Assembly: GCA_001516055.1 (NCBI GenBank) | Contig: LOEZ01000088.1 | Location: 1 to 41,182 of the forward strand | Length of the DNA stretch: 41,182 nt | Direction of reading: 5' to 3' | From: Gracilibacter sp. BRH_c7a | GTDB lineage: Bacteria > Bacillota > Desulfitobacteriia > Desulfitobacteriales > Syntrophobotulaceae | Part shown: in pieces, positions 11,388 through 17,596 of the stretch | Numbering within the stretch: position 1 is the first letter of the stretch | Layout: each line of letters begins with the position of its first letter | Position numbers and translations under genes: made by a program | The notes under the pieces: model-generated | The model's input: only the letters and a program-made list of their open reading frames with translations | The model's database searches: none | What the model was told of the DNA's origin: nothing

Positions 11388-11395
11388 GGCAGGTC

Positions 11396-11415
11396 AACCA
11401 CTATATGTAGTGGTT
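11396..11415 (+). terminator. Hairpin after rlmD
   Basis: AACCACTA / TAGTGGTT (11396-11403 with 11408-11415), 4-base loop, then TTGG. Probably a weak terminator. Confidence 0.45.
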
Positions 11416-11422
11416 TTGGAGC

Positions 11423-11484
11423 AAAAAATGGGCAAAAAACGGGGTCGAAAATTGCATTTTTGGGCCCCATTTTTTAGGGGTTTT
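11423..11484 (+). terminator. Long hairpin terminator after rlmD
   Basis: AAAAAATGGG (11423-11432) pairs with CCCATTTTTT (11466-11475), and the inner AAAAA/TTTTT run extends the stem past a small bulge; GGGGTTTTT follows. It could work on both strands. Confidence 0.55.
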
Positions 11485-11566
11485 TATAGATGACATTCGG
11501 TATTTGTGAAAATGACAGGGCTAGTTAATACATTTATAGTATTTAGTTTAGTGATGAGGAGACCAG

Positions 11567-11757
11567 ATGGAAATCCCTAAAGAAGAAAAAAGAAAACTAA
11601 AGACATTTTAAATAAAGAAGAGGACTTCGTTTATTATCTATATCAGCTCATTTGTAGAAGCTATAAACTATTAAAGCGAACAGCAGCAATAGACGTGCCA
11701 TACGAAGATTATAGTGATTTCTTGGCTTTACAAGGAATATTGAAACGCACTTATTAA
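11567..11757 (+). pseudogene. Frameshifted small hypothetical gene
   Basis: ATG at 11567 follows GATGAGGAG at good spacing, but the frame stops at 11609-11611 after 14 codons. The -1 frame continues without a break (DILNKEEDFVYYLYQL ... YEDYSDFLALQG) to a TAA at 11755-11757, which would give a charged protein of about 62 residues. One missing base would explain it. The A-rich run AAAAAAGAAAAC lies just before the break, but the codon phasing does not fit a classic X-XXY-YYZ slip site. I do not recognise the family. Call: decayed or sequencing-error gene. Confidence 0.45.
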
Positions 11758-11949
11758 AAACGCTTGGTGACTTAAGGGCAGTTCACTCTAATATTTAAAT
11801 ATAGAGATGTAATTCAAAAGGAAAAGAAGAAAAAAACTTTGATTTTTGAAATGAGAGAGATTGAACATCCTTGAAATATTGATTGGCTTGAATAGAGCTA
11901 GGAATTGTCAAAATCATGAGCCAGAATCGTTAATAACAGCTGAGGCAAA

Positions 11950-12180
11950 ATGGTTAATGAAGAGCAGTTGTTACCTGTTGAATATAACCCAATCAAGATT
12001 ATAAATTACGAAACTTGTACATTAGAATTTTTAGCAGATTTGTATAAGTCATATAAAGTGCTAAATGATGGAGCTAATAAGGTGTTTAAAAGCATGATGC
12101 TAGATTATGAATTTTTGTTGGGAACTAAGGTTGAGATAATAGATGTTATTTCGGTGAATAGCAAAGGGATGAAAGCCTGA
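11950..12180 (+). CDS. Hypothetical protein, 76 aa
   Basis: Open frame of 76 codons starting at ATG 11950. The only ribosome-binding signal is a weak GAGG 5 bases upstream. The product is soluble and acidic, with a helical centre (LEFLADLYKSYKVLNDGANKVF). No family recognised. It abuts an IS3 transposase scrap read from the other strand at 12181, so the last codons may come from the insertion junction. The 190 bases before it (11758-11949) hold no convincing gene. Confidence 0.4.
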   Translation: MVNEEQLLPVEYNPIKIINYETCTLEFLADLYKSYKVLNDGANKVFKSMMLDYEFLLGTKVEIIDVISVNSKGMKA

Positions 12181-12325
12181 CTTTGGTTTTTCTCTTCTTA
12201 TTGCCATTTTCATTGCCTTTATTACCAGCTCTTTAGTAATTCTACTGCCTATGGCATAGCCTACTATATTTTTAGTACATAAATCTTTGACTGTGGCTGT
12301 ATAAAGCCGCCTTCAGCACCCTCTG
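12181..12325 (-). mobile_element. IS3-family transposase (OrfB) fragment
   Basis: Minus-strand translation gives YTATVKDLCTKNIVGYAIGS and then RITKELVIKAMKMAIRREKP, the DDE-core segment of IS3/IS150-group OrfB just before the second catalytic Asp. Both ends are missing, so this is a dead remnant of about 140 bp. Confidence 0.75.
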
Positions 12326-12401
12326 GTACAATCTTGAAGGCGGAAACCGCCTAACAATAAAAATTTATTTTTTGCCTAATATAAGGGAGTCCAGAGGGTG
12401 C
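12307..12401. repeat. Cluster of interlocking inverted repeats
   Basis: CCGCCTTCA (12307-12315) is inverted at TGAAGGCGG (12335-12343); GGCGG/CCGCC form a second dyad (12339-12351); GCACCCTCTGG (12316-12326) is inverted at CCAGAGGGTGC (12391-12401). This is next to the IS3 fragment and probably marks old insertion ends. Confidence 0.5.
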
Positions 12402-12575
12402 AGGGGCCCCATGTCAAGAGGATCGTGGAATAAAAATTCTTTATGTAATTCTAAGCTATGTTCACGAAACAGTGTCCGAAAAACAGAGAATGGCTCAACT
12501 ACAAATTTATCAGAGGGCGATGACCTTCGTCATTATAATTTTTCAATTTTACAGAAAAGATTTTACACCACTACT

Positions 12576-12604
12576 TTGACGTATAAATTTTTATATAATA
12601 TAAT
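12576..12604 (+). promoter_or_regulatory. Sigma-A promoter of the ArsR/HMA operon
   Basis: TTGACG (12576-12581), 17-base spacer, TATAAT (12599-12604), 7 bases before the palindromic operator. Confidence 0.8.
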
Positions 12605-12610
12605 AATCTA

Positions 12611-12634
12611 ACATTACAATGATCATTGTAATGT
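12611..12634. promoter_or_regulatory. ArsR/SmtB-type operator (perfect 24-bp palindrome)
   Basis: Half-site ACATTACAATGA followed directly by its exact complement TCATTGTAATGT; partial symmetry continues outward (ATAATC / GGATTAT). It covers the expected transcription start of the promoter at 12576, and 34 bases later the ArsR gene begins, so metal-reversible autorepression is the natural reading. Confidence 0.8.
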
Positions 12635-12668
12635 CGGATTATTATTATATAATTAAGGAGGAAATAAA

Positions 12669-13043
12669 TTGTCTAAATTAGACCAATCTTCAGAAGCATT
12701 CACTTGTCAGGTTTGGTTCTGTGATGAAGAAAAAGTTCGCCAAATTCAGACTGAACTCGAAGGCGTGAACGATATGGCTTTAATTCTAAAGGCTCTAGCC
12801 GATAATACAAGGGTTAAGATTGCTTATGCGCTTTCTAAAACAGAGATGTGTGTGTGCGATGTAGCAAAGCTTATAGGTTCCAGTAGTAATGTAGCTTCCT
12901 ATCATTTACGAACGCTTAATCATTTGGGATTAGCACGCTATAGAAAAGAAGGGAAGATGGTATACTACTCGCTAGCTGATGAACATATCGCCAATTTGGT
13001 GCGGGAAGTATTTGAATATGCACGGGAAAAATCTCGTCGCTAA
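12669..13043 (+). CDS. ArsR/SmtB-family metalloregulator, CadC-like
   Basis: Dimeric winged-helix repressor that leaves its operator on binding heavy metal. 124 residues, starting at TTG 12669 behind AAGGAGG. The metal site expected for CadC-like (alpha-3N) proteins can be seen: an N-terminal Cys pair (CQVWFC) and CVC in helix 3 (EMCVCDVAKL), which together bind Cd, Pb or Zn in known CadC. The recognition helix is SSNVASYHLRTL and the wing is YRKEGKMVYYSL. It sits just downstream of its own promoter and operator and 22 bases ahead of an HMA-domain gene. Which metal it senses is not decidable here. Confidence 0.9.
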   Translation: MSKLDQSSEAFTCQVWFCDEEKVRQIQTELEGVNDMALILKALADNTRVKIAYALSKTEMCVCDVAKLIGSSSNVASYHLRTLNHLGLARYRKEGKMVYYSLADEHIANLVREVFEYAREKSRR

Positions 13044-13065
13044 GCTTTATCCGGAGGTGTTTTCT

Positions 13066-13293
13066 GTGCAAGTTATGGTATTCCGAGTTGAAAACGTTAT
13101 TTGTACGAACTGTGCTGCTAAATTTGAAAGAAATATACAAGCACTCCCTGGCGTAACTAAGGCTACGTTGAATGTAAGGACAGAGAAGTTGATAGTAGAG
13201 GGGTTAGGAAATTTAGAAACCTTCGAAACAGTTCGCAACCAAGGCAGGAATGATAATTATATTCTTTCATTGATTGAACTAAAGTTGTTTTAA
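13066..13293 (+). CDS. Heavy-metal-associated (HMA) domain protein, probably truncated CadA N-terminus
   Basis: 75 residues from GTG 13066, 8 bases after CCGGAGGTG. It has one HMA fold with metal-binding CTNC (VENVICTNCAAKFERNIQALPGV split over residues 8-30). The sequence up to about residue 55 resembles the first HMA domain of cadmium/zinc P-type ATPases, after which (NQGRNDNYILSLIELKLF) the similarity I can recognise ends and the frame stops. It is preceded by a cadC-like repressor, the usual cadCA order. So it is either a stand-alone metallochaperone or, more likely, what is left of a cadA. Downstream at 13355 a nine-codon frame with a good ribosome binding site is probably another remnant. 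Confidence 0.6.
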   Translation: MQVMVFRVENVICTNCAAKFERNIQALPGVTKATLNVRTEKLIVEGLGNLETFETVRNQGRNDNYILSLIELKLF

Positions 13294-13414
13294 TAAAGAT
13301 GGAACGGCTTAATGTTATTTACTTTTTTTGTTAGAGCGAATAAGGAGAACTGATATGTTAGTTACCCTATTGGTGGCTGTGTAAAAGTTGTTATAAAACG
13401 ACTAATAAAAAAAT

Positions 13415-13443
13415 ACCCCCCCAAATTTTTGTTGTGCTACGAA
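13415..13443 (+). promoter_or_regulatory. Putative SigI promoter of sigI-rsgI (autoregulation)
   Basis: A-rich tract, ACCCCCCC (13415-13422) and CGAA (13440-13443), 25 bases between the first base of each box. SigI promoters in Bacillus and Clostridium are known to have an A-tract plus CCC-rich -35 and a CGWA -10. The same pair of boxes precedes two secreted-protein genes at 15158 and 16932. Confidence 0.65.
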
Positions 13444-13467
13444 TATAAAAATACGGAGAGGTTAAAT

Positions 13468-14196
13468 GTGCTTGAAATATTAATTAATAATCAGGTTGTT
13501 AAGGCCAGGCAGGACGTTTTAGCCCGCGAGAAGCTTATTGAAAAGTATCGATCTCAAATCGGCATCATTGCCATGGGTATCTGCGGTCGGTCTTTAGACT
13601 GGAACAATGACGATGAATTAAGCATCAGCCTCATTGCTTTTAATGAGGCTATTGACACATATGATAAAGATAAGGGAATGAGATTTCTAAATTATGCCCA
13701 AATGCTTATTCATCATCGGTTGGTAGACTACTTTCGACGTGAATCCCGCTTTCAGTACGCTTCTTTAGATGCACTGGATAATGAAAAAGAAGTGAATAAT
13801 TATGAAATAGTGGGAGCTTGGGCCAAATATCAAGATGAGCAGACAGCTTTGGAGCAAAGAGAAATGGTGGCTCGCTACAATCTTATGCTCCTAGACTATG
13901 GGATATCTTTAGATGATTTGGTATCTCGCTCTCCGAAGCACCGTGATACGAAACAAACCTTAATCCGAGTAGCACAGGCTTTAGTGGAGCAGCCGGTATT
14001 AATGAAACAATTCGAGAAGAACAAACAATTACCTGTAAAAGAATTAATGGTACTGACAGGTGTTGGGCGAAAAGTGTTAGAGAGGGGAAGAAAGTATATC
14101 ATAGCTGTAGTCTTGGTATTGAGTATTGATGAATTCTTACCTTTAAGACAATTTATCCGTTTATTCCAGCAGGGGGGTGGTGAGAGGAATGAATAA
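13468..14196 (+). CDS. sigI: RNA polymerase sigma factor SigI
   Basis: Alternative sigma factor of the sigma-70-related SigI group (heat, envelope or polysaccharide signals), held by the membrane anti-sigma factor RsgI. 242 residues from GTG 13468, which follows GGAGAGG by 6 bases. A longer frame opens at TTG 13429, but that codon lies upstream of the predicted -10 box (13440-13443), so it would not be transcribed from this promoter. Region 2 is clear (ELSISLIAFNEAIDTYDKDKG, RFLNYAQMLIHHRLVDYFRRE), and the C-terminal family part includes ELMVLTGVGRKVLERGRKYI. It overlaps rsgI by 8 bases. Confidence 0.93.
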   Translation: MLEILINNQVVKARQDVLAREKLIEKYRSQIGIIAMGICGRSLDWNNDDELSISLIAFNEAIDTYDKDKGMRFLNYAQMLIHHRLVDYFRRESRFQYASLDALDNEKEVNNYEIVGAWAKYQDEQTALEQREMVARYNLMLLDYGISLDDLVSRSPKHRDTKQTLIRVAQALVEQPVLMKQFEKNKQLPVKELMVLTGVGRKVLERGRKYIIAVVLVLSIDEFLPLRQFIRLFQQGGGERNE

Positions 14197-15115
14197 AATA
14201 CGAGGGATGGTTCTACGAGTAGAAGAAAGACAAGTAGTGGTAGTTACCGAAGAAGGAGATTATCTAAAAGTAAAGATGCCCGTTCGACGGCCTTCTCCCG
14301 GAGAAACGATAGAAATACCAGTAAAAAAGCCTATTAGCTTCCAGCCCTATTACGTGGCAGCAGCTATTCTTATTTTCTTTATGGTTTTTGGTGTTTTAAA
14401 ACCTTTTGCAACTCCACCTGTCTTTGCATCTGTGACTCTGGACATGACACCTAGTGTTCAGTTAACTATAGGAAAGAGTAATTTAGTTATTCAGTCACAA
14501 GCCCAGAATCCTGAAGGAGAAAAGTTACTAAAAGAGTTGGATCTCGAAGGCTTAGATGTATACCAAGCAGTAAATTTGATGACTTCTAAAGCTGCTGAGA
14601 TGAACTTTTTTGACTCTAAAAGTAAAAATTTGGCCTTGGCAACCATCATACCCTTGCGGGAAGCACCAAATGAAACCAGCATTGATAAGAACAAGATCAT
14701 GCAGGTTATCCATGATGAAATGTATGAACGAAAATATGATGGATATGTAGTTGTTAATCAAGCCAGTAAAGAAATTATTCAACAGGCTGAAGAGTCAGGA
14801 CTTCCTTTAAACAGATATATGTTGATGCAGAAATACGGAGAACAAGGAATCGAGATATCTCCAGAAACGTTAAAAGATTATTCTCCTTCCCAAATAATGC
14901 AGTCGAATCAAATGCCATTATCAAAAGCATTTCCTGGTGATTGGTGTGAAGTATCTGATCCGTATTGGGGTGTGAACGGTAACATGGATATGATGAGAGA
15001 TAAAGTAGTTCCTCCTCCATCTAATACGCGGGAAGATTATTCAAAACAGGAAGATTCACCTATGTACCGTGATGATTTTCGGTCAAGGCAACGTTGGAAT
15101 GACATGTGTCCTTAA
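14189..15115 (+). CDS. rsgI: RsgI-type transmembrane anti-sigma-I factor
   Basis: Sequesters SigI at the inner face of the membrane and releases it on an outside signal. 308 residues from ATG 14189 (behind GGGGTGG), overlapping the sigI end by 8 bases. The N-terminal RsgI_N domain (residues 1-50, RGMVLRVEERQVVVVTEEGD) is followed by one membrane segment (about 57-74, YVAAAILIFFMVFGVL) and the conserved extracellular part (ASVTLDMTPSVQLTIGKSN ... GLDVYQAVNLM). The C-terminal 60 residues are polar and carry no carbohydrate-binding or enzyme domain I recognise, unlike the long sensors of cellulolytic clostridia, so the signal is unknown. Confidence 0.9.
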   Translation: MNKIRGMVLRVEERQVVVVTEEGDYLKVKMPVRRPSPGETIEIPVKKPISFQPYYVAAAILIFFMVFGVLKPFATPPVFASVTLDMTPSVQLTIGKSNLVIQSQAQNPEGEKLLKELDLEGLDVYQAVNLMTSKAAEMNFFDSKSKNLALATIIPLREAPNETSIDKNKIMQVIHDEMYERKYDGYVVVNQASKEIIQQAEESGLPLNRYMLMQKYGEQGIEISPETLKDYSPSQIMQSNQMPLSKAFPGDWCEVSDPYWGVNGNMDMMRDKVVPPPSNTREDYSKQEDSPMYRDDFRSRQRWNDMCP

Positions 15116-15116
15116 G

Positions 15117-15194
15117 ATTGGTAAAGCCAATTAAAAGAAATTAAAAAAATAGCTGTAACCCCCTTAAAAAATAGATAGTAATACGAATAATAAA
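15117..15194 (+). repeat. Copy 1 of an ~80-bp duplicated promoter segment
   Basis: From ATTGGTAAAGCCAATT through an A-rich tract, AGCTGTAACCCCCTTAAAA, ATAGATAGT and ATACGAAT to TAAACA. Nearly identical to 16891-16970. It starts with a small hairpin (ATTGG / CCAAT) and contains the SigI promoter of the secreted protein at 15332. Confidence 0.85.
15158..15187 (+). promoter_or_regulatory. Putative SigI promoter of the 185-aa secreted protein
   Basis: ACCCCC (15158-15163), a 20-base spacer, CGAA (15184-15187), with an upstream A-tract. The gene begins 145 bases downstream, leaving a long leader (15188-15331) in which I see no gene. Confidence 0.65.
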
Positions 15195-15331
15195 CATGAA
15201 AACAGGGGGTGGTCTTGAAAGGGCTGAACGGAATCTATTGCTTATATGGGAAAAGGATTTAAACTTTGACTAAAATTCAAAAACATCGAAATGAAAAGAA
15301 AAATGAAAAGTAGAAAGGAAGATTATTCAAC

Positions 15332-15889
15332 ATGAAAAACTTAAAAAATTCTCTCTTAGTCAGTGCATTATCTCTAGGACTCTTCGTTGGAGGAGCGGGA
15401 ATTGCAAGCGCTGCAACTTCCACCGATTATCAGCAAAGAATTTCCGATTGGATTAATAATGACCCGATCCCAATGGTTATGAATATAAACCCGGGAACTC
15501 CGACGGCCGTAATACCTACAGGTGCCAATTCAATAGGCTCGACTACAAGTAACTCAAATCAACCCGTTTTGAATAATACTCAACCTCAAAAACCCGCAGC
15601 ATCTCAAGCAGTTCCGAAGCCAGTGTCTCCGAGTCAAGGTGCAGATTCAACACAGAACCCGAACCAAAGCGATTTGTATAATCAGATGATTAACAATTGC
15701 ATACAATGGGATCAACAAATGATGCAACAATATGCAAATCCAAAGAATCGGGCAGCCATGCAGCTACAGTGGCAAAATGGGGCACAACAACGCCAAAATG
15801 TTCAGAAATCCGATACGAATTGGAATTCAAATTATGGTTCAAATGGTAATCGGATGTCCGGTAATTGGTCTGGCAACATGGGATGGTAA
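15332..15889 (+). CDS. Secreted Asn/Gln-rich protein, 185 aa, SigI-regulated
   Basis: A classic signal peptide (KNLKNSLLVSALSLGLFVGG, cleavage likely after ASAA near residue 28) is followed by a low-complexity mature chain rich in Asn, Gln, Ser and Pro, with WDQQMMQQY in the middle and a Trp/Asn/Gly-rich end (GNWSGNMGW). Start ATG follows AGAAAGGAAG. No enzyme domain is visible; an envelope-associated or unstructured extracellular role is likely. The gene is controlled by a SigI-like promoter and follows rsgI, so it is probably a product of the envelope stress response. A broken paralogous tail follows it directly (15883-16081). Confidence 0.8.
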   Translation: MKNLKNSLLVSALSLGLFVGGAGIASAATSTDYQQRISDWINNDPIPMVMNINPGTPTAVIPTGANSIGSTTSNSNQPVLNNTQPQKPAASQAVPKPVSPSQGADSTQNPNQSDLYNQMINNCIQWDQQMMQQYANPKNRAAMQLQWQNGAQQRQNVQKSDTNWNSNYGSNGNRMSGNWSGNMGW

Positions 15890-16081
15890 AAAATTTTGTC
15901 GTATTCTTAGGGGCAGCTCTATTGACCGGGTTCAACCTATTATCCCAATTATAGAAACTGGTATAATTATATGAATCCGGGGTATCGTTGGAATGATGGG
16001 TGGTGGCATAACTCCAGAAATGTTCGTTGGAGCGGTTATAATGGTTGGAATATGGGCCAGTCTGGCTGGTGGTGTTGGTAA
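15883..16081 (+). pseudogene. Remnant of a small Trp/Tyr-rich secreted protein
   Basis: ATG 15883 begins a signal-peptide-like stretch (MVKNFVVFLGAALLTGFN). One frame over, from about 15929, an aromatic-rich chain (STYYPNYRNWYNYMNPGYRW, then WWHNSRNVRWSGYNGW) runs to TAA at 16079-16081 and ends in WWCW. A +1 shift would join them into a protein of about 65 residues. The final -CW matches the end of the 106-aa secreted protein at 17008 (GGYCW), suggesting a paralogue. No clear ribosome binding site is seen. Confidence 0.45.
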
Positions 16082-16111
16082 TAAAAGTCGTCATGGAGAG
16101 GAGCTTAGGTC

Positions 16112-16372
16112 ATGTTTGGAAGTTGGGGATGTAGTCAGTTTTGGAGCGGAGGATTCTGGGGAATCGGTTTACTCGGAATGAGTATGCGGTTTATTTTCTG
16201 GATTCTTCTTATCGCTTTGGTTGTTTACTTATTCCGTAAACTGAGTACAGGTTTTCATAAACCTGCGTTTTCTGGTCGCGGCGATGCTTTAATTATTCTT
16301 CGTGAACGCTATGCACGAGGAGAAATCGATAGCGAAGAATACGAGCGCCGTAAACAAGATCTTCACAAATAA
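16112..16372 (+). CDS. Small membrane protein with SHOCT domain, 86 aa
   Basis: The N-terminus is short and rich in Trp and Gly (FGSWGCSQFWSGGFWG), one membrane helix spans residues about 24-43 (MRFIFWILLIALVVYLF), and the C-terminus is a SHOCT domain (ILRERYARGEIDSEEYERRKQDL), a short motif found at the ends of many bacterial membrane proteins, thought to aid oligomerisation. Start ATG follows GGAGAGGAGC. It lies 30 bases after the remnant and ahead of a terminator, so it probably belongs to the SigI-driven transcript starting near 15190. Confidence 0.85.
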   Translation: MFGSWGCSQFWSGGFWGIGLLGMSMRFIFWILLIALVVYLFRKLSTGFHKPAFSGRGDALIILRERYARGEIDSEEYERRKQDLHK

Positions 16373-16376
16373 AGTC

Positions 16377-16417
16377 AAAGCTAGATGAGAGTCGTATGAA
16401 GACCCACCTAGCTTTTT
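16377..16417 (+). terminator. Terminator after the SHOCT gene
   Basis: AAAGCTAGATG (16377-16387) pairs with CACCTAGCTTT (16405-16415) with one mismatch, followed by TT. Confidence 0.65.
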
Positions 16418-16473
16418 TAGTCGTATCTAATCCATTCAACGCATATTTCACTCAAGTGATTCTCATCATTTCT

Positions 16474-16506
16474 TATGTCACAGACATGTTAAAAACCTGT
16501 GACATA
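16474..16506. repeat. Inverted repeat in the 16.4-17.0 kb intergenic region
   Basis: TATGTCACAG (16474-16483) and CTGTGACATA (16497-16506) form a perfect 10-bp dyad. The right arm also begins a second imperfect dyad TGTGAC-N6-GTTACA resembling Crp/Fnr-type operators. No regulator is nearby. Confidence 0.4.
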
Positions 16507-16545
16507 TTTGTTACATGAGTACAGTGAAATTTAATCGATGCAAAA

Positions 16546-16560
16546 TGATAACCGTTGTCA
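16546..16560. promoter_or_regulatory. Weak Fur-like dyad
   Basis: TGATAACCGTTGTCA is a 7-1-7 near-palindrome resembling the Fur core TGATAATNATTATCA but with several departures. It lies 18 bases before a small open frame (16578). Compare the much better Fur box at 22741. Confidence 0.25.
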
Positions 16561-16577
16561 AGTGAGGAGTGAATCGG

Positions 16578-16700
16578 ATGGAATGCTGCAGTGCAAAACA
16601 ACCCTGGTACAAAAAACTGGTAGACTTGACATGGGACCCCACAACGGATGCTTCAATGGGTCAAGGGCTGTGGCTCATAGGGAATATTCCTCTTGGGTAG
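16578..16700 (+). CDS. Possible 40-aa peptide (doubtful)
   Basis: ATG 16578, preceded by GAGGAG 7 bases upstream, opens a frame of 40 codons (start MECCSAKQPWYKKLVDLTW, end WLIGNIPLG). It has a CC pair and is aromatic-rich. Its second half overlaps a nested hairpin (16645-16730), so the DNA may encode a structured RNA instead. Not recognised. Confidence 0.25.
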   Translation: MECCSAKQPWYKKLVDLTWDPTTDASMGQGLWLIGNIPLG

Positions 16701-16730
16701 GCCCCATCCCTTAGTCTAGGGTAGCATCCG
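16645..16730 (+). ncRNA. Candidate structured RNA (nested hairpin)
   Basis: Three helices nest without conflict: CGGATGCT / AGCATCCG (16645-16652 with 16723-16730), AAGGG-c-TG-t-GGC with GCC-c-CA-t-CCCTT (16663-16674 with 16701-16712), and AGGGAA..TTCCT (16679-16691) at the tip. No known riboswitch consensus fits. The rest of the gap (16373-17007) holds only the dyads, the small frame and the promoter copy listed separately. Confidence 0.35.
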
Positions 16731-16890
16731 CTGCTCCCAAGTAAAGTTTTAATCTGGGGTCATAATATTCTTACACCAATTATTTTAAATATATACGGCT
16801 CAGAAAGGATTTGAGCTTTTGAAACAACGTTTATTGGAACCGATTACTAGAATGTACAAGGTATGCCAATACAGGGTATCGGCTTACAAA

Positions 16891-16970
16891 ATTGGTAAAG
16901 CCAATTAAAAAAAAATAAAAAATTAGCTGTAACCCCCTTAAAAAATAGATAGTGATACGAATTATAAACA
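16891..16970 (+). repeat. Copy 2 of the ~80-bp duplicated promoter segment
   Basis: Same order and almost the same bases as 15117-15194: ATTGGTAAAGCCAATT, A-tract, AGCTGTAACCCCC, AATAGATAGTGATACGAAT, TATAAACA. Differences are a few bases, mainly in the A-tract length. Confidence 0.85.
16932..16961 (+). promoter_or_regulatory. Putative SigI promoter of the 106-aa secreted protein
   Basis: ACCCCC (16932-16937), 20-base spacer, CGAA (16958-16961); 46 bases before the start codon at 17008. Confidence 0.65.
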
Positions 16971-17007
16971 GAAGAAATTCAAACAAACAAATTTAGGAGG
17001 CAAAAGC

Positions 17008-17328
17008 ATGAAAAAAGTTGTAGTTTTTCTTGTATTAGTTGGGGTATTAATGGTCTTTGCCATACCCGGTGCCTTTGCAGCATCGACCAACGACCAGCAA
17101 AAAGAATTAAACGAGATTCAGCAGCAGATGATCGACTTGGAAAAACAAATGGTGCAAAAATACGTTGAAGCCGGAACTATTACGCAAGAACAGGCTGATT
17201 TGATGCTCCAAGAAATGGAATTAAGAGGACAGTACCGGAGTCAGTTTAATAATAACTGGGGTCCTGGATATTACGGTGGAGGCCGGAGCATGATGAGAGG
17301 TTATGGTTGGGGAGGTTATTGCTGGTAG
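17008..17328 (+). CDS. Secreted DUF2680 (YckD-like) protein, 106 aa
   Basis: Signal peptide (MKKVVVFLVLVGVLMVFAIP, cleavage after AFA near residue 25) and a helical segment (IQQQMIDLEKQMVQKYVEAG, then TITQEQADLMLQEM) that matches the DUF2680 pattern of Bacillus YckD: one helix with a K(Y/V)VE-x-G turn and a helix rich in Gln/Glu. The C-terminus is Gly/Tyr/Trp/Met-rich and ends GYGWGGYCW. Start ATG follows TTTAGGAGG. It has its own SigI-like promoter and its own terminator. The function of DUF2680 proteins is not known to me; extracellular or wall-associated by inference. Confidence 0.82.
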   Translation: MKKVVVFLVLVGVLMVFAIPGAFAASTNDQQKELNEIQQQMIDLEKQMVQKYVEAGTITQEQADLMLQEMELRGQYRSQFNNNWGPGYYGGGRSMMRGYGWGGYCW

Positions 17329-17350
17329 TTTAATACTTAAATCTTAAAAA

Positions 17351-17384
17351 GTATGCCTCGCCTTTGAGGCATACCTTTTATTTT
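17351..17384 (+). terminator. Terminator after the DUF2680 gene
   Basis: Perfect 9-bp stem GTATGCCTC / GAGGCATAC (17351-17359 with 17366-17374), then CTTTTATTTT. Confidence 0.75.
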
Positions 17385-17596
17385 ACTTACAAAAATTACC
17401 ACCAAAAATGTTTAATGTAATTTTATTGGAGTAAGGTTAATTTTTTCATCTCAGCTCTGCCTCTCATAATTAGCAAAATATAAATAATTCATATTTTGTT
17501 TGAATTTTATTAACATCTTGAACATATTATTGAGCTATTATGAGCTTAGGGTAATATTAACCCCTTCATAAAAATCTAGAAAGGATGGATTTTGAG

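Noticed and set aside
11580..11611. Programmed -1 frameshift at the A-rich run
   Set aside because: Codon phase does not give an X-XXY-YYZ heptamer at the needed frame and no pseudoknot is obvious.
12372..12611. 79-codon plus-strand frame between the IS3 scrap and the ArsR promoter
   Set aside because: No ribosome binding site, runs through the inverted repeats, the -35/-10 boxes and into the operator, and its composition is unlike a protein. Another frame here (ILSYVHETVSEKQR ...) vaguely recalls a serine resolvase, too weak to call.
13355..13384. Nine-codon frame with a good ribosome binding site (MLVTLLVAV)
   Set aside because: Too short; probably the lost start of a membrane protein gene after the HMA stub.
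13429..13467. Longer sigI start at TTG 13429
   Set aside because: No ribosome binding site, and the codon lies upstream of the predicted -10 box of the sigI promoter.
15993..16181. 62-codon frame
   Set aside because: Out of frame with the aromatic remnant and the SHOCT gene it overlaps; no start signals.
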